Assembly (NCBI RefSeq): GCF_036588685.1
Contig: NC_086375.1
Coordinates: 50,662,955 to 50,726,954 of the forward strand
DNA: 64,000 bases
DNA from: Mytilus trossulus
Taxonomy: Eukaryota; Mollusca; Bivalvia; Mytilida; Mytilidae
Reading direction: 5' to 3'
A program made the position numbers and the translations under genes. Shown in pieces: positions 1 to 10,257 of this stretch (positions within the stretch are counted from its first letter, which is position 1; every line of letters starts with the position of its first letter). The notes beneath the pieces were generated by a model. That model saw nothing but the letters and a program-made list of their open reading frames with translations. It made no database searches and was not told the origin of the DNA.

Positions 1-384
1 ACTTGGAAATAATATTCCAGGACATTTTTTTTTCATTTGGAACTTGTAGTATAAATGATCTTCTGAAACTATCAAAACTCTGCGATAAACACTACATTTT
101 TGAATGTACAAAATCAGATAGATTTGGCGAAGTCGACATGGTCTGTACGTAACTAATTCTTCTTTCACATAATGAAATCACTCCAAAACGACTTATTCCA
201 TTCTTTTAGACATCTAACAGAGTGCCAATGAGAGAGTAAACTAAGTTCTTCTTGGTATTTATGAATTTTGTAAGTTAACAATCCGAAAACACAATAAACC
301 ATCTAAATCCTATATATTCTAAGGGTGGATGAACAATGTACGTCAGTTATAATATTTTGTATGATATATTTGTACTTCTACTAG
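1..384 (+). other. Upstream intron of the GMC oxidoreductase gene
   Basis: No coding exon is visible here. The segment is AT-rich and ends in a usable 3' splice acceptor (CTTCTACTAG, last base 384) immediately before the first recognisable oxidoreductase exon. The N-terminal FAD-binding part of the gene must lie to the left of the window. Confidence 0.6.
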
Positions 385-559
385 GTGCTTGATCACATGG
401 TTTCGAATGCTACATCAGAAGGGATTAGTATCATGCCAAGTTATTTGCATCCAAAAAGTAGAGGAACGGTACGTCTGAACAGCACAGATCCATTTGAGCA
501 TCCATTGATAGATCCAAAGTACCTTTCACATCCAGATGATATAGCTGGTTTTATCAGAG
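385..559 (+). CDS. GMC oxidoreductase, exon i
   Basis: The exon begins in phase 0 after CTAG and ends one base into a Gly codon at the donor AG|GTAATT. It encodes [13 protein letters not shown] through DDIAGFIR, including the [11 protein letters not shown] block and the [10 protein letters not shown] block typical of the C-terminal GMC domain. Confidence 0.88.
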
Positions 560-3500
560 GTAATTACATTGTTTCGTATACATCATATTTGTCCTGTAAA
601 CATATATTGAAAAAAAATGTGTGTACAATAAAAAGTATTTCTCTAATACATACCTGCCAACTTTTCAAAATGTCCATCGGGGTTTTGCGTGCAAGATGGA
701 TGTCATAGTCCTAAAAACCCTTCAAGGGGACCTTCAAATACATTTTAATGTTGTTTTTTTGGCTTCTTCATATTTTGATAAGCCTAAAGTCTATGTAAAA
801 TTAAATGTTTTGTTGAAATTTGTGGACATAATTGCTCTTTCAAAATTTCAATTTGGAAGCCTCCATGGGGGAAATCCCCCGCAAATAGTGACAGTTGGCT
901 GGTATGCTTATGGTTACTGTCTATTTAGTTATGTTTATTATCTTACACTTATTGAAATGCGTGTTAAAATTTATTATGCTTATTTACAAAACAATAACAT
1001 TCTATCTCGAGTCTCGTTCCTGTTACCATTGGTTCTTCGACTAATGAGGTCCCTATTAGGTAATTTTTCTTTCCATATCTTCAACGGCAGATGGAATTGT
1101 CATACATTTATTATTTACTAAAATTTACATTAAGATTTATTACAATATAACATTATATTAGAAAAAAGAAAAGCAATATGTGAACCTAAAACCGCTGACT
1201 TCCGAGGCACCAAAGGATTGTTGCTGAATTTGTGTTTGCTTTTGAATTGAAATAATCGACTGTGAATAGAAGAAGTCAGTTAAAAGTGTATATTTATAGC
1301 AACTCTTTGAATATGCATTTTAAGCTCGACTATATTATTCACTACTTGGGAATGTACATAATTTTTCCAATGATAACCCTTTTGCAAATCCCAATTTCTA
1401 CAAAACAGATGACGTATGCAAATTGCACAAACCGATCGCATTATTAATTTATGCACTCAGTTTGCGTTATAATCTGGAATTACGGATGCATTCATTCTAT
1501 CTATTATATATTTATGTTTTGTTTCCTGCAAGGATGCCTTCATATTCTCAACTCGTTACTGAAACTGTCTGTACTCATGGTAGATGTTGTAAAGATAAAT
1601 TCAGAGGCCAATTTTCATGTGCAGTGAAACCTGTGTCATGCAATTGATTGGGACCTCTTATAAAGAGACTTGTTTCAGTCTCATAAAACATCTCAATTTT
1701 TTAAGTATTTCCTGATTTTATTTAAATCAACTCAAATACTCTACTGGGAATTTTGGTTTTGACGAAGCATAATTAATTCAGAAGTTTTATGAACTCTTGT
1801 ACATACTCTCAAAATAACCAATTTATATAAAAAGGTATGTAGATATAAATAGTTACCAGGATTAAAATGATATACTCCAGACGCGAGTTAAGTCTACAAA
1901 AAACATTAATGATACTCGAATAAAAAAAGTTAAAAGGCCAAATATATTATAAAGTTAAGGAATATAGTCCTTGAGTTGGCAATCCTTAACCTTTCAAAAA
2001 GGTCAAAGTTTATAAAAGAACAGTGACTAAAAAAAAAAGAAACAGCTAGAGGTCAGAATACCATTAGTAATGATGACCGTGCTTGAAAGTCACATGTCAA
2101 GCTCTTACTGCCGTGTTCTGAATTTAGATACTAAAAACATAAATGCGCTTTCACGAGTGAAATTAATATTTATTGCATGCATGCGGTACTTAAGCACACG
2201 AAATAGTAAATAGAAAGCATACGCACTGATACCGGTAATCATACAGAAACATAAAACGCATAATATATTTTGTATAGATTTCTATCAAATTATTTAGATT
2301 GAATACATTTGATAATAATATTATCTTTCTGTTTTCCAATCTAATATAAATATTTAAACCAGATTGTGCTCTCCTAAGTCTATGATGAAAAATAGACAAT
2401 ATCACGTGGTTAAATCTTCAGACATAATTAGTTTTCATGTTACCGTGATAATGCATGTACTACCACGTCATATTTGACCATGGAAGTAATATATTTGACA
2501 ATATAATACTTCCATGATTTGACCTAGATACACACATTGTTCAGGGGTCATTTCAAACAAATATAATTGCGTTGTCATTACACTTGTTTAGAAACGTTCA
2601 CACCAAAGCGCTTATAAATATTTACATGATTAAAACACATATGTTTTTTTAAAAGGCAAATAAGTACTAATATTTGAACGATGTATTGACCGCAACTTAA
2701 TCTTTATTTTAACTTTCCAATTTACTTTGATGGTGCAATGTCACGTGGTATCCTAGTCATAAAAGGACTGTGTAAATGACGTAGATCACTACCTGTATAA
2801 ATGTTTGAAGACTTTCAAGACGTTCCGGGAATTAAATTCTGACTTCCGGCCGAGAGAATTGAGTGGCAAAAAGACACATCCAAAATTCACCAATTATATA
2901 TAAGTGTGAACCCTCCAGGGGGATCACGCAAAAACCTTATCGTGTTTCATTTACAAGTATCCTTAAGAATACATACTGACTTATTGTATGAAATTTATAA
3001 TTTAAAACTAATCAAGATCACAAGAAAAAAGATTGGGTCATCTAAAACAATAAGTTTTCATTGTAATGAAACATTCTTTTTTCATAAGGTGTCAGATTAA
3101 TACAGACTCTTGTGCTAACTGAACCTATGCAAAGTATTGGCGCAGAGTTGATAAGACGGGATTATCCTGGACTTTGCGATGACATACCATTCGACAGTGA
3201 TTCATATTGGGCATGTTATGTTCGCTCATTTGCTACAACGGCATTTCACCCAGTAGGAACTTGCAGAATGGGTGACATAAACGATGAGTCATCGGTAGTG
3301 GATTCATTACTGAGGTAAACGGGCTTTTAATTCCACAATTGTTCGTGTCATTTTGACCTTTAGAATAATGAATTTTGTATGAACGCATGGAAACAATTCA
3401 TCAACATACCAGATTAAGCTTATTATTTGTTACGCCAGACGCGCGTTTCGTCTTTTGTTTATCAATATCATCATCATTGATCAGTCTCTGTCCTGGCATC

Positions 3501-5341
3501 GATTACTTAGTATATGTGAAATTATTCTCTATATAAAAATTTGACCTCATTGAAGAATTTTTAATAATGTAACTCATAAAAGGTATTGATGGGTAAAAAT
3601 CTTCCTTCGAATTTGAAGATTATCTGACAACTCTTCGTGGCGTTATTTAATATTAACAACAATGTATATAGATAGAGACAACAGTGGTTTACCGCAGTTT
3701 AATAGTCATATATCGATTAAGCGAAAACAAATCCCAGATTCAATCTTTAATTGAGATAAAAACATCAACTATACAAAGTTAACAACAGAACAACAAAAAC
3801 ACTGAACTGCAACAAAAACATACACCTACAAACATAGAAACGGAATTATTGGTCTGCCATTATACTGACTTGGTATATGGCATTTTGAGAAACAATTGTG
3901 TATTGAACCTGGTTTTATGACTAGACAAACGTCCCGATAATGTGGGAATGTTAAAAAAAAAAGGATCGAATGATACCAGAGGGACAGTCAAACTCATAAA
4001 TCGGAAACAAACTGACATCGCCATTGCTAAAAAAAAGGCTTATAGACAAATGATACTAGAACACAAAAACACAACATAGAAAACTAAAGATTAAGCTACT
4101 ATCAGATCCTGCTCTAAATGTGACACCCGTCGTGTTGCTCATGTTATTACGAATCCGGTAAATAGTCTTATTCTGTAGGTCACATTCGTGGTGAAAAGGG
4201 AAGTTTTTTGTAGTTACGACACACCGCTAAAATGACTTCATTACGTGACAGAAATACAGTAAAAATTAACGCAAGAACATTAAGGACAGATATATATATC
4301 TATTGATAATATGATAATGCAAAACAACAAGTAAACAAAAGAATTACAACGGACACATCTAAGGAATTTACAACCAATCGCCAGTGTTTCTTCCCTCGAA
4401 AACCAAAACATACGAATTTTCATTATTGTGCTCTTCGTTGATTTATTCTACTGATTATGTAATACACATTTGAAGTAGTACAATGACTAATAAAGTCAAA
4501 TAATGAAATGACAGTAGGTTTTGTTATGGTTTGCCGACGGCCGCCGTCAAATCAAAAATTCCGATGGAAAATTCCTTTGAAGTACTAAATCAGGCCAGAT
4601 GAATGGTTATTTCACGCTGGACGATAAAGCATTTATTCAACAGGTTTAATGATAAATTTTTAAAACTTTGATTCTGAGGAAGGAAAAGTACGGAAGCATA
4701 TTAGCGCCACATAAAAGGTTTGCGTGATTTCGCACATAGGAAGAAATATTTAAAAAAAAAGTTGTGTGGCGTTAATACACTTCCGTAGAAAAGTTTTATG
4801 TTTCAATATTTTATCAAATGAAAATGTGCGGAAGCACGGCTGCAATATCATGAACATAGACCATTAAAACAATTCAGAAAGACCGTGAGATACGAATATT
4901 CTGTAATAATGATGTTATTCACATCTATTTAGTAACATTTTGTTGAAAGGATTGTACAATAATTAAAAGCTTTAGACATGTCAATAATAAAAAAAAAAAC
5001 TTGCAAAATCTTCATCTTTCAGATATAGAACATCTGCTATTATTTTACCGGTATGGCCTATGACTATTTGTTTTCTTTATTATAGGGTTAAGGGTATACA
5101 AGGATTACGAGTTGTTGATGCATCTGTGATGAGAAATTTGATATCTGGAGAGACCAATACCCCAACAATAATGATAGCCGAGAAAGCTGCAGATCTTATC
5201 AGGGGGAAAGATACGGTGTTGGACATACGAAACAAACTAAATACAAAGTTTTTCACTCAACTTGAAGACATTGAAACTTCCAATATATCTGCATGGTCAT
5301 CCCAACTAATACAAAAGCTATTGTCAACGAACTTAATATGA
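385..5341 (+). CDS. GMC-type FAD oxidoreductase, C-terminal three exons (partial gene)
   Basis: These are the last three coding exons of a glucose-methanol-choline oxidoreductase, the family of choline, glucose and alcohol dehydrogenases that oxidise an alcohol using FAD. The exons are 385-559, 3089-3314 and 5086-5341; intron phases are 1 and 2 and the join is open over 218 residues. Family hallmarks, numbered within this fragment: [11 protein letters not shown] at 21-31, [10 protein letters not shown] near 43-52, the catalytic-His segment [12 protein letters not shown] with His112, and VVDASVM...[19 protein letters not shown] near 143-172, where Asn158 sits at the second catalytic position. 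The usual Met-Pro after DAS is Met-Arg here, and the usual Gly-Asn is Gly-Glu. About 44 extra residues follow the conserved domain. The FAD-binding N-terminus lies off the left edge. Substrate cannot be told from this part; animal relatives include mitochondrial choline dehydrogenase and secreted insect glucose dehydrogenases. Confidence 0.9.
560..3088 (+). other. Intron of the GMC gene, with a possible nested Cys-rich exon
   Basis: GT at 560-561 and AG at 3087-3088 bound this 2.5 kb intron. Most of it is AT-rich with no recognisable coding. A short fragment of an abundant mussel repeat (CCAGACGCGAGTT) is present near 1879. A single Cys-rich open segment is annotated separately at 1533-1647. 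Confidence 0.75.
1533..1647 (+). CDS. Possible exon of a Cys-rich secreted microprotein
   Basis: After a plausible acceptor (TTTCCTGCAAG) the frame reads [13 protein letters not shown] then [11 protein letters not shown] and ends VKPVSCN before a TGA at 1645-1647. Five cysteines are arranged C-x4-C-C-x9-C-x6-C. The spacing and the C-C-K core resemble exon 2 of the membrane microprotein gene at 10194-18392 (VCDIGTCCKVDG, pattern C-x4-C-C-x7-C-x9-C). This suggests a related last exon or a pseudogene remnant. No signal-peptide exon is visible upstream within the GMC intron, and the exon would start in phase 2, so a splice partner is missing. It could be chance, but the cysteine density in an AT-rich intron is striking. 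Confidence 0.35.
3089..3314 (+). CDS. GMC oxidoreductase, exon ii (catalytic His)
   Basis: The acceptor is TTCATAAG ending at 3088. The first two bases complete a Gly codon, giving the family-typical run [17 protein letters not shown]. The exon carries [17 protein letters not shown] with the catalytic His and ends in phase 2 at CTGAG|GTAAAC. An alternative acceptor at 3105 would break the phase and is less likely. Confidence 0.9.
3660..3955 (+). repeat. Dispersed mussel repeat, decayed copy
   Basis: The segment contains GACAACAGTGGTTTACCGC and a later TTGAACCTGGTTTTATGACTAG. The same phrases recur in this window near 7560-7630, 9515-9720, 21475-21800, 36480-36740 and, inverted, 54230-54610. 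It is a dispersed non-coding family; boundaries are approximate. Confidence 0.55.
3955..4200 (-). mobile_element. Penelope-like element 3' end, reverse orientation
   Basis: Read on the minus strand this matches the 3' untranslated part that follows the reverse-transcriptase remnants at 15776 and 49185. Shared blocks include the phrase around TATTTACCGGATT, AGCAACACGACGGGTG, and the terminal block TTTGACTGTCCCTCTGGTAT. No coding part is retained. Confidence 0.65.
4689..4787. repeat. Foldback (hairpin) repeat
   Basis: TACGGAAGCATATTAGCGCC at the left pairs imperfectly with GGCGTTAATACACTTCCGTA at the right around an AT-rich loop. It is probably a small foldback element or MITE remnant. Confidence 0.55.
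5086..5341 (+). CDS. GMC oxidoreductase, terminal exon
   Basis: The acceptor is TTTATTATAG. The first base completes an Arg codon, so the reading continues [21 protein letters not shown]. The conserved [20 protein letters not shown] block follows, then about 44 non-conserved residues to the TGA at 5339-5341. No clear AATAAA is seen close downstream. Confidence 0.9.
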
Positions 5342-5699
5342 TAAGATGTATTTTAGGGGAAAACAAATATATTTTACAATGACATATACAAACTCCAATT
5401 ATTTAGGTAAATGACATAAACCCGGTCTATTGAAACAATGACATACAAGTGAATTTGCTATTCAATGTTGGCCTCCTGGTTTCCTTGTTGTTTTGTTTCA
5501 AATGAGGTAATGGGGGAGGTGAACTTTTTATTTTCGATTGTTAAAACTGGCGAAATCAATTGTGACACATTGATAACTAATGTACCCCTATTGTGTCAAT
5601 TTTACATATTATATCTGTTTTGTTCACGCATCGGTGTAAATATGATAGGATTTAATGCGACTGTCTTACAAGTGAGTGGTTTAGCGCTATTATAAAATC

Positions 5700-5890
5700 A
5701 GGTTCATTCCACCATTTTCTACATTCGAAAATGCCTGAACAAGTCAGGAATATGACAGTTGTTGTCCATTCGTTTGATGTTTTTTTATCATATGATTTTG
5801 CCATTTATTTAGAGACTTCCCGTTTTGAATTTTCCTCGGAGTTCAATATTTGTGGGATTTTACTTTTTACTTTTTACGAAGTGTATATTT
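5700..5890 (+). repeat. Dispersed repeat with TTTTCCTCGGAGTTCA motif
   Basis: This holds the phrase TTTTCCTCGGAGTTCA and, before it, AATGCCTGAACAAGTCAGGA. The same family recurs at 26585-26830, 33870-33920 and 53210-53280, and in reverse near 18020-18190, 18880-19030 and 22680-22830. Confidence 0.6.
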
Positions 5891-6739
5891 ATTGTTCCAT
5901 AATATATTTTGGTTTCCGCACGGCCTTCAACCATTTGTAAATCCCATTAAAATCCATAAAAAACAAGGTCTATTCCTCCAAATGACTTGCATGCATAGGA
6001 ACCCTTATCGATCAACAGAAATATTCCTGACTTTGTTGGCACTTGCATATAGCAGTATGTTGATCATGAATTCACAGCAGGCCAAACATCATATCACTTA
6101 TTTCTATCTCTTAATTTCATGGACCACTCAAAACTCAAAATAATTTTCTAAACATTCTGAGACATAAAACGCATTTACATTAAAAAATGTATAACTGTTA
6201 CAGTTCAAATTAAAATAAAAAATCTAAATTATGACAAAAATATGAATGAAAAACACATAGTACAGACAATGACTTAAAACTAGACTGTTGGCAGGCATAT
6301 ATGTATATTGAATTTTGTGTTGTTAAATACTTTGATGATGGTACCCATCCTCTTTTTGTCATAACATGAGCTCGAATTGTAGTGTAAGAGCATAACATAA
6401 GAACAAACGTACCTAAAAATGCGAGATTTACAATGATTTAACATAGTCTTAAGTTTAAATCACAATAAAAGTCACATAAATCCACTTAGTATAAAAATAT
6501 AAATATATATAATACTACATCCATGTCAGGGCCATATTTAATTACACAAAATGTTTAGTTGTGTTTAAATTTATATAATTTTGAAAGTTATTGAACCAAT
6601 GCACGTTATAACTAAGTTCTTCTGTAATATACATGTTATAAATATTTATTACGAATCTTAAATGTATTATCAACAAACATGACAAATTATATTTTCATTC
6701 AGTAAGTGTTTATCGGAAGACAGAAGTAGTACACACAAT

Positions 6740-6910
6740 AAATTTTAGAATGGAAATGGGGAATATGTCAAAGAGACAATAACCGACCAAAAAAATCAGC
6801 CGAAGTTCACTTATCATGAATATTCGATGCAGTGAGAAAATTCGCACCCGGAGGTGGACCTCAGCTGTCCCTTCAATTTAAAAGTGTACTAGTTCAACAA
6901 AGCACCCCAT
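6740..6910 (+). repeat. Dispersed mussel repeat (AAATGGGGAATATGTCAAAG family), decayed
   Basis: It shares AATGGGGAAT-TGTCAAAGAGACAA and the following CGCACC-GGAGG block with the better copy at 33170-33450. Confidence 0.6.
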
Positions 6911-8469
6911 AATTGTTCCATACAGCACAGATAATCGTCCGAGGAACTACCGGGACCCGTATCAGATACGTTCAAGGGACATTTTTCCTTCATAGCGTGC
7001 AATTAATCTACCGTGCACAAACGCCAGGCATACGTCTATATATGTTACTTGAACGCCCGATTAACGCGTATGTACGCCTCTCGTACACCCAACACGCGCT
7101 AAAAGCTCATATGGAAAACGATACAGATATGATTGACATGTTGAATGTGTCAAAACTTACAAGAAATTTTGTTTCATAGTCATCTTAATTTGTAAATTTC
7201 AATATAAATTAATTTGCAAGGATGGACATCTAAGATGATTAGAATTGATGACTGACGCCCATCAGCCAATGATAACATGTTACATATTTAAAAGTTATAA
7301 TCAAAATAAAAAAAGTTGACACAGCAAGTGGGTGTTAAGTAGACACTTTTGATGGGTAAACAGGAAACAATACAAAAACGGAAGTAAAACTCAGGAGTTT
7401 CCCATGTGAATTAAGATTATGGCTTGTTCAAACATGTTTTCAATTCCACCAGCAGGTGTTTGTTGTCTTCAAATAACCTCGTATAGAGCTGGTAAAAATA
7501 GCTTTTGTCTTTTATATAAATGTTATAAACTTTGTCTAGGTCGTGCAATAACTACGACGGTGATGGATGAATAAAGGCAACAGTAATGATCAGTAATATA
7601 ATTCTGTTCAAAATTCAAAAATCGATTGAGAAAAACAAAAGTGCGATATTACATGTCAGTTTGAAAGAAATATTCCATTTATTCTACTCTGAATATGCTA
7701 GACATTTTTTAGTCTTTCAAAGTATTATCTAGCTTTTGTAATTGTACAGTTGGCATGATGTTGGATTATCATTTGAAATAGCCAAGAGCTGATGTGGCAT
7801 TGACCTCTTTCACTTTTCTTTTTTCAAGGGTTATGATATTTTACAATTTAAACTAATGTATACTTATTTCATGTGTTATTTTCTAACTTTACGACCAATA
7901 AATAACAACAATTACTAGTTAGTGCTATAGGAGGACAGCGGAATCCACCTTATGTTTGGTTTTTATATAATTGTGTGGATAAGATCAATTTCAGATGTAA
8001 GTTAAGTGCTAGCAATAGTTTAATAATTTTCTTTAACACCGAAAATGGATAAAAAGGGGGAGTCCATAGACAGCTACTGTGGACAAGAAGTCTATTTGGA
8101 TCAACTGTTACACTTTAAGGGGTCATAATTATAAAAACCGGAGTACACTTATTTTTTATTTACTATTTACGACATAGAACAATCAAACGACATAAAGTGT
8201 GTGTGTGGGGGCGGGGGGTTCGGTGAAAGAAAAACAGAAGAAACATCACGGATATTCAAACAACTAAACACGCAATGGCAATACAAATCCATTCCACCTA
8301 ACAAGTTGCTCATATACACATTCTGAGATAAGTTACATCCAGGAAACACACGCTCGAGCCCAAGAGGACGGGCGACGACAGTTGTTTTAAGCATAACCGT
8401 CATCATCTGTGAATCTTCTATATTGGTCAATTAAAATTTGATGGTGTTAAGATATAGGAAGAAGTGATA

Positions 8470-8645
8470 ACTTCAAAGTTATCCCTTGGTACCCTTGCTA
8501 TAAATGTTCCTTGCAAACAGCAGCCCTTTATCATGGAAAAGGTGATAAGAAACGCAAGCTCTGAAATATCGTATCACATGAATAATTTTTACCGCATATA
8601 TGCTGACGAGATTTGAATGTTGATACATAGAAAAGGAAAGTTCAG
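8470..8645 (-). mobile_element. Penelope-like RT fragment, reverse
   Basis: On the minus strand the frame reads IRYFRACVSYH, then DKGLLFARN, matching IRYSRACISYHDF / DRGLLLTRK in the two larger reverse-transcriptase remnants in this window. It is a short, diverged, non-functional piece. Confidence 0.65.
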
Positions 8646-9514
8646 AAAATGTGGTTTCTTGTTGAAAAAAAACATCTTCCAAATATGCTATCAATTGAAA
8701 AAAAATCAAACATTTACCCTTTTTTATATTTGTCTTGTGTTAATTTTAATGTATGATTTATCCCTCCTGACTGAAACAAAATTTTGTATTGTGTTGGTCA
8801 TTTCTTTTTTTTAATAAACATTTTTGGACGAAGGACTTTTTATTTTTATTTGTCCTTAATCTTAGGATGGGAAATACTCGTGCACATATTTATATACTTT
8901 TGAAAGACGAAAAAAGTTTTATATGTTAGGTACAGTACTCTAGATTCCCAGTAACTCTGAAGCCTGGCTTTGGTTGTTGATAATTTCATGTTTATGTGCT
9001 CTGTACACATAAACAAATAAATAAACGAGGAATGAGCTCTACTTAGCTGATATCATATACAGGCTGCATCCTTAATATATAGAACTAGTGAAGTTACTCA
9101 ATTAAAATAAAATATGTGTGCATCTTATACACAGAAAGAGATTACATTTCATTTTTTAAATTTGACAACATATTTATAATGTGTAATAATCCAAACTTAT
9201 ATTACGTTAACACGTAGTATCTCGAAAAATAAAATAAAACACAACACACATTTATCATAATTGGTGTAACATGGTGATATTTTCAGTGAAATTGAATAAT
9301 ATTACTAAATAAAATTATCAAAATACATTTCTATTAGGCTAATACATTAAAGTTCACATTATACGAATATATATCGCGCCACTGGCACATGAAACAGAGT
9401 GTAGATGTAGTACTGTGACTTCAAATTTTTTTTTCTGATCTTTGACCAAATTCGGGAGAAAGTAAAAATCCACTTCAGTTTACATTTAAAAGAAACAGAA
9501 AATTTTGGCTATAC

Positions 9515-9720
9515 ATAAAGGCAACAGTAGTATACCGCTGTTCAAAACTCATAAATCCATGGACAAAAAACAAAAATCGGGATAACAAACTAAAACCGAG
9601 GGAAACGCATTAAATATAAGAGGAAAACAACGACACAACACCGAAACGCAACACAATATATCACAAAATGTGAATGGCAAAGCAAGCTGAATCATAATTT
9701 CGACAAACCCTGCGTTTCTT
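9515..9720 (+). repeat. Dispersed mussel repeat
   Basis: It contains GGCAACAGTAGTATACCGC, then TTCAAAACTCATAAATC and an AACTAAAACCGAGGGAAACG block shared with 21475-21640. Non-coding, dispersed family. Confidence 0.6.
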
Positions 9721-10124
9721 CAAATAATTTTTTTAAGCGAGACATGTTGAACAAATATCCAGCCAATGTCAAACACAATGTAACTCAATTATAACTAATT
9801 TGCAATTTATTTTTAGATCAGTCTTACATTAGCAACATGAGATTGTTTGAGGCGAGTAAAACATTTGCAAACAAAACATGGACACAAAATAGTTTGTACG
9901 AAAAATCTAAAATAGAATTATCAACATGGCAGGTGATTAAATGCATAAATGAAGATACTAGTACTGCAATCTTTTTGTGTAAAAAGAGAGAAAGAGACAC
10001 CTAGCGTACATATCCACTAAACTACCAAAATAGACCATTTAACAGGTACATAGCATATAACACTTAAGTTTTCTATTGATGATTGGTGTATGCAATGATG
10101 TGTTCAATACTTCCTTAACTAATT

Positions 10125-10131
10125 TATAAAA
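10125..10131 (+). promoter_or_regulatory. Candidate TATA box for the Cys-rich membrane microprotein gene
   Basis: TATAAAA lies 69 bp before the ATG, giving a predicted start site about 30 bp downstream and a short 5' leader. The motif is common in AT-rich DNA, so the call is tentative. Confidence 0.3.
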
Positions 10132-10193
10132 TCCTAGTTTAGTTTCCCTGTCCAGGAACATATTTACAGACGTTTAATTTATATTAGTTGAAT

Positions 10194-10257
10194 ATGACGA
10201 CTGTGGGATTAATTTTTGTTTTTTCATTTGTGGCCTTGATTTTTCAGCATATAAATG
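10194..10257 (+). CDS. Cys-rich membrane microprotein, exon 1 (signal peptide)
   Basis: The ATG at 10194 opens MTTVGLIFVF and SFVALIFQHIN, a strongly hydrophobic leader. The donor is AATG|GTATGT and the exon ends in phase 1. The split Gly codon is completed exactly by exon 2. Confidence 0.78.

Larger units (their letters stand above)
3315..5085 (+). other. Intron of the GMC gene with repeat fragments
   Basis: GT at 3315 and AG at 5084-5085 bound the intron. It holds a short CGCCAGACGCGCGTTTCGTC repeat motif near 3434, a decayed dispersed mussel repeat near 3660-3950, a reverse-oriented Penelope-like 3' end at about 3955-4200, and a foldback at 4689-4787. No exon is recognised in it. Confidence 0.75.
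5342..10124. other. Intergenic region, repeat remnants only
   Basis: No gene is recognised. The space contains decayed dispersed repeats (near 5700-5890, 6740-6910, 7560-7630 and 9515-9720) and a reverse Penelope-like fragment at 8470-8645. The 88-codon open frame near 6913-7179 has no recognisable domain. Confidence 0.6.

Noticed and set aside
1009..1080. Possible third copy of the peptide-gene upstream block (AATGAGGTCCCTATTAGGTAAT)
   Set aside because: Only about 25 bp resemble the blocks near 28240 and 39660, with no promoter or signal-peptide exon following.
6913..7179. 88-codon open frame in slightly GC-richer DNA
   Set aside because: No signal peptide, domain or splice partner; composition alone does not support a gene.
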